Part shown: in pieces, positions 46,005 through 52,103 of the stretch | How the letters are laid out: every line of letters starts with the position of its first letter | How positions within the stretch are numbered: the stretch's first letter is position 1 | NCBI GenBank assembly: GCA_040216635.1 | Contig: JAVJOU010000003.1 | Span: 124,001-188,000 of the forward strand | Source of the DNA: UBA1479 sp040216635 | GTDB taxonomy: Bacteria; Pseudomonadota; Alphaproteobacteria; Rhodospirillales; Casp-alpha2 | DNA: 64,000 nt | Reading direction: 5' to 3' | Program-made: the position numbers and the translations under genes | The notes under the pieces: model-generated | Told to the model about the DNA's origin: nothing | Seen by the model: the letters and a program-made list of their open reading frames with translations, nothing else | Databases searched by the model: none

Positions 46005-46658
46005 ATGAAACTTCATGCCGATTTGTCCCGGCCCGCCGTTGTCGATAGCACGGCCGTGGATTGGGTGGCATCGCCGTCGCCGGGGGTCGAACGCCGCATG
46101 CTGGAACGGGACGGGGATGAGGTCGCGCGCGCGACCTCGATCGTGCGCTACGCCCCCGGGTCCGAATTTCCGCCCCATACCCACGGCGGAGGCGAAGAAT
46201 TCGTCGTCCTGGAAGGGGTGTTTTCCGACGAACATGGTGATTTTCCGGCCGGCACCTATGTGCGCAATCCGGTCGGGACCCGCCATGCGCCCAAGACTGC
46301 GCCCGGCTGTACCATCTTCGTCAAACTGCGTCAGATGGACCCGGACGATCAGACCCAGATGTCCGTGAATTTCAACGACGGCGACTGGACCGAAAGCAAC
46401 GTGCCGGGGCTGTTTCGCATGCCGCTCCATGAATTCAGGGACGAGCGTGTGTGGTTGACCAAGATGGGCCCCGGATGTGTCGCCGAACCCCATGTCCATC
46501 CGGGGGGCGAGGAAGTCCTGGTCCTGGAAGGCTGTGTCGAAGACGAAAACGGTCGCCACGGCAAAGGCACCTGGTTCCGCCTGCCGGTGGGCAGTTTCCA
46601 TTCTCCACGTACGAAGGAAGGCTGTTTGCTCTGGGTCAAGCAGGGCCATTTGAAGTAG
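46005..46658 (+). CDS. Bicupin protein, ChrR-like cupin domains
   Basis: A 217-residue protein with two tandem cupin domains. First: FPPHTHGGGEEFVVLEGVFSDE (written HTHGGGEEFVVLEGV) and PVGTRHAPKT; second: EPHVHPGGEEVLVLEGCVED and PVGSFHSPRT. Each has the two-His/Glu metal-binding set of cupins. ChrR's second domain looks like these, but the zinc-binding anti-sigma N-terminal part is absent. It may be a metal-dependent enzyme. ATG at 46005 follows GGAAG; the longer frame from 45915 has no support. Confidence 0.8.
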   Translation: MKLHADLSRPAVVDSTAVDWVASPSPGVERRMLERDGDEVARATSIVRYAPGSEFPPHTHGGGEEFVVLEGVFSDEHGDFPAGTYVRNPVGTRHAPKTAPGCTIFVKLRQMDPDDQTQMSVNFNDGDWTESNVPGLFRMPLHEFRDERVWLTKMGPGCVAEPHVHPGGEEVLVLEGCVEDENGRHGKGTWFRLPVGSFHSPRTKEGCLLWVKQGHLK

Positions 46659-46702
46659 CCTCGCCCGAACGCTTCACGGCAACTGCAGGGAGGATGCTGG
46701 CC

Positions 46703-46993
46703 ATGACCGCCTATGTGATCGCGCAGATCGATATCACCGACCCGGAAACCTTCAAGGAATATCAGGCCCTGGTGCCTGCCACGATCGCGGCCTTCGGCGG
46801 CGAATACGTGGTGCGCGGGGGCGAACAGGTTGCGTTGGAAGGCGAAGCCCGCTCATCGCGCACGGTGGTGATCACGTTCCCCGACATGGCGGCCGCCAAG
46901 GCATGGCATGCCTCGCCGGAATACGAAAAGCCGTTGGCGATCCGTCAGGCATCGGCCACGGGGACATTGCTGCTGGTCGACGGGTTGGACTAA
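46703..46993 (+). CDS. DUF1330 family protein
   Basis: A 96-residue dimeric ferredoxin-fold protein of the DUF1330 family: YVIAQIDITDPETFKEYQALVP, GGEYVVRGG, VVITFPDMAAAKAWHASPEY. ATG at 46703 was taken, as CAGGGAGG lies at the right distance (an ATG at 46694 is too close). Function unknown. Confidence 0.88.
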   Translation: MTAYVIAQIDITDPETFKEYQALVPATIAAFGGEYVVRGGEQVALEGEARSSRTVVITFPDMAAAKAWHASPEYEKPLAIRQASATGTLLLVDGLD

Positions 46994-47621
46994 CCCAAAA
47001 TAGGTGCGGGAACTTCGACGCCGGTTTCCAGAATGTCGAGGCCGCGCGCCGACAGATGAAACACCACGTCCTGGCGCATCTGGATCGCCAGCGTTTCTTC
47101 CGGCGGCAAGTCCAGATAGCTGCGGATCAAGGTCCGGCCCGTGCCGCCGTGGCAGATCACGATCACCGGCGTGGCGGTGTCCAGGCCGTTCATCCAATCC
47201 CGCGCCCGCGCCATTACCTCGGTCAGCGTTTCGCCGCCCCCGGGCGGGCGGTGATCCCAGGGGGCCGCGTCCATTTCCGCCAAATCTTCCGTATCTCCGG
47301 CGGCGGCGATTTCGGGTCGGGTCATGCCTTCCCAGCGGCCGTATCCTTTTTCCTTCAGTCGTTCATCAATGGTGAAGGCAGCCGCATCCAGGCCCGCCGC
47401 TTCGCAGGCAAGCGCCGTGGTCTGGGCGCAGCGCCCGGCTGGGCTGCGGTAAAGGGCATGGGCTGTCAAAGGCTGAAATCGTTCGGCGATCAGGCGTCCG
47501 TATGCCCGGGCCTGGCCTGTCCCAGGTCCGTCAGCCGGGCATCGCCGTGACCTTGAATACGGCCTTCGCGGTTCCATTCGGTCTGGCCGTGGCGGATCAG
47601 GATGATGTCGGGAAAAGGCAT
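46990..47621 (-). pseudogene. Histidine phosphatase family gene with a one-base frameshift
   Basis: The frame starting at 47621 encodes the phosphatase N-terminus (IILIRHGQTEWNREGRIQGH, with the catalytic RHG) and stops soon after; the remaining 170 residues, with GYGRWEGM (the catalytic Glu) and VICHGGTGRTLIRSYL (second His), are in another frame. The two join near 47515 in GGACAGGCCAGGCCC. Adding one C there gives a continuous LGQAQARAYGRLIAERF. So either the gene is broken by a single-base deletion or the sequence has an error at this spot. It overlaps the 3' end of the DUF1330 gene by 4 bases and is divergent from fdhD. Confidence 0.7.
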
Positions 47622-47879
47622 GGATGGAATCGCTGGCGGATTGGGGCGAATGAAACGGTATCTGTCTTTATCAGGAAAACATGACGTTGCCGAGAACCCA
47701 TGGCGCGCGGGATTGTGATTTGTCCGGCCCTTGATTTCTTGCGCCTTGCCACGGAAACTCGTGATCCCCATGTTAGGGGGCCTTCCCGTGAACACGGCAT
47801 TTCAGACCGATGGCGCGGCAAGGTCCGGGGATGTATCGGCCGGCCATCGATTGGTTCGGGCGGTTGGGAGAACAGGGCG

Positions 47880-48815
47880 TTGAGTAACACCGAAAACAAA
47901 TCCGCTGCCGCGGGCACAAGCCCGTTGGATACGTCTTATCCGGATGGACAGGGCGAGCTTGTCATCAAGCCCGACCCGGACGATCCGCGCCTGACGGAAA
48001 AGGTGCCGGGAATCGATCAGAACGGCTCGCCGGTGATCGCCTCGGTCACGGTCGAACGGCCCCTGACTTTGTTCCTGAACGGCCGCGAAATCGTCACCAT
48101 GATGACGATCTGCGATTATCCTGAATATCTCGCCGTCGGCTATCTGGTGAACCAAAACATGCTGCGTCCCGACGACGTGGTGACGGAAGTCGAATACGAC
48201 GAAGACTTGGAAGTCGTCGTCGTCCGTACCGAGCGCGAGACCGATTTCGAGGAAAAGCTGAAGAAGAAGACCCTGACGTCCGGCTGTGCCCAGGGCACGG
48301 TGTTCGGCGACGTGATGGAAAAGTTCGAACAAGTCAAACTGGCGGAGGATGCGGGGATCAAGACGTCCTGGCTGTATACGCTGATCAAGAAAATCAACAC
48401 CGCCCCGTCGCTTTATCTGGAAGCGGGCGCCATCCACGGCTGCGTCCTGTGCCAGGGCGACCGGCCGCTTCTGTACATGGAAGACGTGGGCCGCCATAAC
48501 GCCGTCGATAAGATCGCGGGCTTCATGTTCCTGAACGGCTGGACGGGACGGGATAAGATTTTTTACACGACAGGCCGGCTGACCTCGGAAATGGTCATCA
48601 AGACCGTGCAGATGGAAATTCCGATCCTGGTTTCCCGCTCGGGCTTTACCGCCTGGGGCGTGGATCTGGCGAAACAGGTGGGGCTGACGCTGATCGGCCG
48701 AGCCAAAGGCAAACGGTTCATCGCGCTGGCCGGCGAAGACCGCATTGAATTCGATGCCGATCATGATGAAGCGGCGGACGAGCCGGTCGAACTGCGCCGC
48801 AAGGGCAGCCGATGA
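47880..48815 (+). CDS. fdhD: Formate dehydrogenase accessory sulfurtransferase FdhD
   Basis: About 311 residues. FdhD passes sulfur from a cysteine desulfurase to the Mo cofactor of formate dehydrogenases. Recognisable segments: PLTLFLNGREIVTMMTICDYPEYLAVGYL (start and end: PLTLFLNG, PEYLAVGYL), EDVGRHNAVDKIAGFMFLNG and TTGRLTSEMVIKTVQM. The usual Cys loop reads TSGCAQGTVFGD here, with only one Cys. The best start is TTG at 47880, with GGGAG upstream; an in-frame ATG at 47700 would add 60 unlike residues. It overlaps mobA by 4 bases. Confidence 0.92.
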   Translation: MSNTENKSAAAGTSPLDTSYPDGQGELVIKPDPDDPRLTEKVPGIDQNGSPVIASVTVERPLTLFLNGREIVTMMTICDYPEYLAVGYLVNQNMLRPDDVVTEVEYDEDLEVVVVRTERETDFEEKLKKKTLTSGCAQGTVFGDVMEKFEQVKLAEDAGIKTSWLYTLIKKINTAPSLYLEAGAIHGCVLCQGDRPLLYMEDVGRHNAVDKIAGFMFLNGWTGRDKIFYTTGRLTSEMVIKTVQMEIPILVSRSGFTAWGVDLAKQVGLTLIGRAKGKRFIALAGEDRIEFDADHDEAADEPVELRRKGSR

Positions 48816-49450
48816 CGGGCCCCCTTTCCGCCGCCGGTGATATTGTGGGCGTGCTTCTGGCCGGCGGCTTGGCACGGCGTATGGGCGGCGGCGACAAGCC
48901 GTTGAAGACGCTTGGCGGCAAGCCGATCCTGGATCATGTGATCCGCCGCGCACAGCCGCAGGTGTCGAATCTGCTGCTCAACGTCAATGGCGATGCGGCA
49001 CGGTTCGCATCTTACGGCCTGCCCATGGCAGGCGATGTGATCGACGGCCACGCGGGGCCCCTGGCCGGTGTTTTGACGGGCATGGAATGGGCGGCGCAAC
49101 ATCATCCGCAAGCGGCCTGGCTGGCATCCTTCGCAACCGATGCGCCGTTTTTTCCCGAGGATTTGGTCACCCGGCTGCATGCGGCGATCACGGCCGAGGA
49201 TGCGGATATGGCCTGTGCCATGTCGGCGGGACGCACCCATCCCGTGTTCGCACTGTGGCCGGTCGCGTTGAAAGACGATTTGCGCCGCGCCATGACGGAA
49301 CAGGATATGCGCAAGATCGATGCCTGGACGGCCCGGTTCAATATCGTCCATGTGGATTTCCCGGCGGACCCCGTTGATCCGTTCTTCAACATCAACAAGC
49401 CGGAAAATCTGGCCGAGGCCGAGAGCTTGTTCGCGGAGGCCGTGACATGA
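48812..49450 (+). CDS. mobA: Molybdenum cofactor guanylyltransferase MobA
   Basis: A 212-residue enzyme that attaches GMP to molybdopterin, forming the MGD cofactor that formate dehydrogenases need. The nucleotide motif is GVLLAGGLARRMGGGDKPL, followed by DGHAGPLAGVLTGM, and the later FATDAPFFPEDLV and FFNINKPENL. It sits in an operon with fdhD and the DUF3305/3306 genes, all overlapping by 4 bases. Confidence 0.94.
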   Translation: MTGPLSAAGDIVGVLLAGGLARRMGGGDKPLKTLGGKPILDHVIRRAQPQVSNLLLNVNGDAARFASYGLPMAGDVIDGHAGPLAGVLTGMEWAAQHHPQAAWLASFATDAPFFPEDLVTRLHAAITAEDADMACAMSAGRTHPVFALWPVALKDDLRRAMTEQDMRKIDAWTARFNIVHVDFPADPVDPFFNINKPENLAEAESLFAEAVT

Positions 49451-49974
49451 GCCGCCGCCAAGCCGTGAACCTGGGCGTCATCATCGAGCGCCGGGAAATC
49501 GATAATCCCTGGCAGGATTATTCGTTCCGCCCGATCGCCGTGGTTCCCGGCATGCCGGAGATGGAGGACGAAGCCGAATGGAAGGTCATTCGCGAAGGCG
49601 AGGGCTGGACGCATTTTCATGTGGCGACGTTGGAACTGGAACTGTTCGCGGGGGAAACCACCGGCTACAGGACCAATCTCAGCAATTTCCAGCCTCATAT
49701 TTACGTGGTGCTGTCGCCCGGCGAGGAAGCGGGTGATCCGGAAGTCATTCCGTCGCTGGTGACGGCCTGTCCCTATGAGGCGGAAAGCTACATGGAAGAT
49801 TCGGAAATGATCGTCGAAGGCGTGCCCATGCCCGATGAACTGGCGGCCTGGATCGGATCGTTTATCGATACCTACCATGTCGAAGAGACCTTCCAGAAAC
49901 GTAAGAATAAGAAGGCCTATGACCCCCGAAAGGGCGGCATGCGCCCCCGGCCGCTGGTGGAGAGCGATGAATGA
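49447..49974 (+). CDS. DUF3305 protein, formate dehydrogenase-associated
   Basis: A 175-residue soluble protein of the DUF3305 family (VNLGVIIERREIDNPWQDYS, FHVATLELELFAGETTGYR, GMPEMEDEAE). The family is found almost only beside formate dehydrogenase genes. It may help assembly or maturation, but its action is not established. The 4-base overlap with both neighbours shows it is part of the operon. Confidence 0.85.
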   Translation: MSRRQAVNLGVIIERREIDNPWQDYSFRPIAVVPGMPEMEDEAEWKVIREGEGWTHFHVATLELELFAGETTGYRTNLSNFQPHIYVVLSPGEEAGDPEVIPSLVTACPYEAESYMEDSEMIVEGVPMPDELAAWIGSFIDTYHVEETFQKRKNKKAYDPRKGGMRPRPLVESDE

Positions 49975-50726
49975 GCACCGATGACGGCAAAGGGTTGAGC
50001 CGCTGGTCGCGCCTGAAGCGAAAGCGCGCGCGGGGCGAGGAGGTTGTCGAGCCGGAAGCCGCCCTGCAGGACCGCCAGGGGGCGGCGGCACCGGTTGTCG
50101 GGCCCGCGCCGGATAATCCGATCCCCGCCGTCCAGGACGGCGACCCGGACGGTGAGGAACGCGAACTGACCGACGAGGAAAAGGCCTATGTGGAAACACT
50201 GCCCGAGGTCGATGATCTGAATTCCGAAAGCGATTTCAAGGCGTTCATGGACAAGCGGGTGCCTGAATTCCTGCGCCGGCGGGCTCTGCGTAAGCTGTGG
50301 CTCAGCGATCCCGCATTCAGCTTTCTGGATGGCATGAACGAATACGACGAGGATTATTCCATGATGGCCGAACTGGCCGCCGGGGCGAGCAGCTACCGCC
50401 CGGACCAGGGCGGGTACAGTTGGCGGGAAAAGCCCAAGCCGAAGGAAGAAGAGGAGCTTGCGGAGTACGGGGCGGAGGACGCTGCAAAGGCCGCCGAAAC
50501 CGGCGATTCCGGGGCAACGCCTTCGGAGTCCGTGGAGGGAGAATCCATGATTCAAAAGGCGAACCGCGTCCAGGACAGGGGCGGGTCCAGCGTGCGGGCG
50601 CAAACCTATACGGCCAATCCCTATTATCAGGCACCGGGCATGCGGTCCCCGATCCCGGACGAAGTCACGCTTGATCGGGCGGATGACGAGGATGACCTTG
50701 GCGATGCCGAGGATGAATTCGGCTGA
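49971..50726 (+). CDS. DUF3306 protein, formate dehydrogenase-associated
   Basis: A 251-residue highly charged protein of the DUF3306 family: GLSRWSRLKRKRARGEEV at the start, a central conserved block (SDFKAFMDKRVPEFLRRRAL, KLWLSDPAFSFLDGMNEYDE), then a disordered acidic tail ending DEDDLGDAEDEFG. It is usually paired with DUF3305, as here, and the role is unknown. Confidence 0.85.
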   Translation: MSTDDGKGLSRWSRLKRKRARGEEVVEPEAALQDRQGAAAPVVGPAPDNPIPAVQDGDPDGEERELTDEEKAYVETLPEVDDLNSESDFKAFMDKRVPEFLRRRALRKLWLSDPAFSFLDGMNEYDEDYSMMAELAAGASSYRPDQGGYSWREKPKPKEEEELAEYGAEDAAKAAETGDSGATPSESVEGESMIQKANRVQDRGGSSVRAQTYTANPYYQAPGMRSPIPDEVTLDRADDEDDLGDAEDEFG

Positions 50727-51099
50727 GTGTCGTTTTAGGGCCGGAAAATGCCTGGATCATCTATGTTGCATTGCGGTGCTAAAAATATACCGAAAGATGA
50801 ATGAGTTAACCTGAGATTGCAAACCATTCGCAATATAATGCATCTAGTTTTTCTTCTAAGCCCATGAAAACCTTATAGTTTTAGGGTTGTTTTTCCGCAT
50901 GATGGAATTGGCATCCCGTTGACTTGAAGGGGGAAAAGGCGTTCACTTGTAGGTTAGCGGGATAGCTCGCCGGACGTGGGCCTGCACCAAAGGCTCCAAG
51001 TGCTGGAAACCCGCTGCTAAAGGGAACGGAATCCGCCGATAAACAGGCGGAGCCGCGGATGGAGAAACAAGGAACATCCAGGTGGAGGCCAACGCCATT
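50727..51099 (+). other. Gene-free leader of the formate dehydrogenase operon
   Basis: A 373-base non-coding stretch. It has an AT-rich part with a perfect -10 hexamer (TATAAT at 50834 to 50839) and an inverted repeat ATTGC-N9-GCAAT overlapping its start (50816 to 50834), then a GC-rich part (50950 to 51065) with several helices, see the separate entry. The promoter of torD-fdh genes should be here. No credible reading frame is present. Confidence 0.55.
50954..51065 (+). promoter_or_regulatory. Structured 5' leader, riboswitch candidate
   Basis: Three helices can be drawn: AGCGGG (50956 to 50961) with CCCGCT (51010 to 51015); GGGCCT (50978 to 50983) with AGGCTC (50991 to 50996, one G-U pair); and TCCGCC (51032 to 51037) with GGCGGA (51046 to 51051). 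The second nests in the first. An alternative pairing of GCTCGCC (50965 to 50971) with the GGCGGAGC region is possible, as in a switch. The joining segments GGAAAC and AAAGGGAACGGA are purine-rich, as in binding cores. It lies 35 bases before the start of a molybdenum-enzyme operon, so a Mo-cofactor-sensing RNA is one hypothesis. Confidence 0.45.
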
Positions 51100-51747
51100 A
51101 TGGAAAGCGACCGGAAGGGAGATCGGACGCTTTCCGCTACAGACCAGCAGCCAGAACCGACCGCCGTGCCTGAAGAGGACATGCTGCGGGGCGGTATCTA
51201 TGCGCTTCTGTCGCGGCTGCTGGCCAAGCCCCTGGATGACGACACCATTGAATTCGTGCGCGAGCTTTCGGGCGATGCCTCCCCCATGGGTGAGGCCGTC
51301 AACGCCCTTGCGACTCTTGCCAAGCGGACGACGCAGGTCGCCGCTGAAGAGGAATATACGATCCTGTTTTACGGTTTCGGCGCCGGGGGAGAATTGTCTC
51401 CCTATGGATCGCAATACCTGACCGGTTTCGTTTACGAAAAACCGCTTGCCGACCTTCGCCATGACCTGGAGGCGCTGGGGATTGCCCGCGCCGACGGTGT
51501 CAGCGACCCGGAAGACCATATCGCCTTCGTCTGCGAGGTCATGCATGGCCTGATCACCGGCGCCTTTGGCGCGCCGGCGGATCTGGAACAACAACGTGCC
51601 TTCTTCGACAAGCATCTGGCCCCTTGGGCCGGGAAGTTCTTTGCCGACATGGAAAAAGCCAAGTCGGCGGCGCTGTACATGCCGGTCGGCACGATCGGAA
51701 AATTGTTTATGGAAATTGAACGCGACGCTTTCGGCTTCGGCGACTAG
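51100..51747 (+). CDS. TorD-family chaperone for formate dehydrogenase
   Basis: About 215 residues, all-helical, of the TorD/DmsD family of cytoplasmic chaperones that hold molybdoenzymes until cofactor insertion and Tat export. YTILFYGFGAGGELSPYGSQYL is the family-like central segment (short: ILFYGFGAGGELSPYGSQY), followed by FVCEVMHGLITGA. The ATG at 51100 is preferred over the GTG at 51082; GGTGGAGG lies before it. Its operon place, immediately before the Tat-signal protein and FdhA, makes FdhA the likely client. Confidence 0.88.
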   Translation: MESDRKGDRTLSATDQQPEPTAVPEEDMLRGGIYALLSRLLAKPLDDDTIEFVRELSGDASPMGEAVNALATLAKRTTQVAAEEEYTILFYGFGAGGELSPYGSQYLTGFVYEKPLADLRHDLEALGIARADGVSDPEDHIAFVCEVMHGLITGAFGAPADLEQQRAFFDKHLAPWAGKFFADMEKAKSAALYMPVGTIGKLFMEIERDAFGFGD

Positions 51748-51873
51748 GCGGCGCGGCATTTCAACAGAATTACGGGGCTCGCCCCGTTGTCAAAAGCAAG
51801 ACCCGAAACGGGCGTTTGGTACCAAGAAGTTGAGTGTTTTTTAAGTGTGATCACAACCTCTGAGGAGACCGCG

Positions 51874-52071
51874 ATGAGCGAACAAAAGCAAAAGCTCGGC
51901 CGCCGCGAATTCCTGAAGAAAGCAGCCGTCACCGGCGGCGCCGCGGGTGTTGCCGCGGTTGCGCTTTCGAAGGGATCAGCGGAAGCAGCCGTGGTTTCCG
52001 ATAGCCCGACGTCTTCGGGGTATCGCGAAACCGAACATGTGAAAACTTACTATGACCTTGCCAGGTTCTAG
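51874..52071 (+). CDS. Small Tat-signal protein of the formate dehydrogenase operon
   Basis: 65 residues, nearly all of it a twin-arginine signal: LGRREFLKKAAVTGGAAGVAAVAL, quoted in part as GRREFLKKAAV, followed by a short tail (TSSGYRETEHVKTYYDLARF). This is the 'formate dehydrogenase region TAT target' family, found just before fdhA in many bacteria. GAGGAG precedes the ATG. It may be exported and help assembly or act as an additional subunit; its job is not established. Confidence 0.85.
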   Translation: MSEQKQKLGRREFLKKAAVTGGAAGVAAVALSKGSAEAAVVSDSPTSSGYRETEHVKTYYDLARF

Positions 52072-52103
52072 TTAGGGATAAACCAACATTGGGAGATAGT
52101 TAA

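Noticed and set aside
50834..50839. TATAAT as the definite promoter of the fdh operon
   Set aside because: No matching -35 box was found at 16 to 18 bases, so it is noted only within the leader entry.
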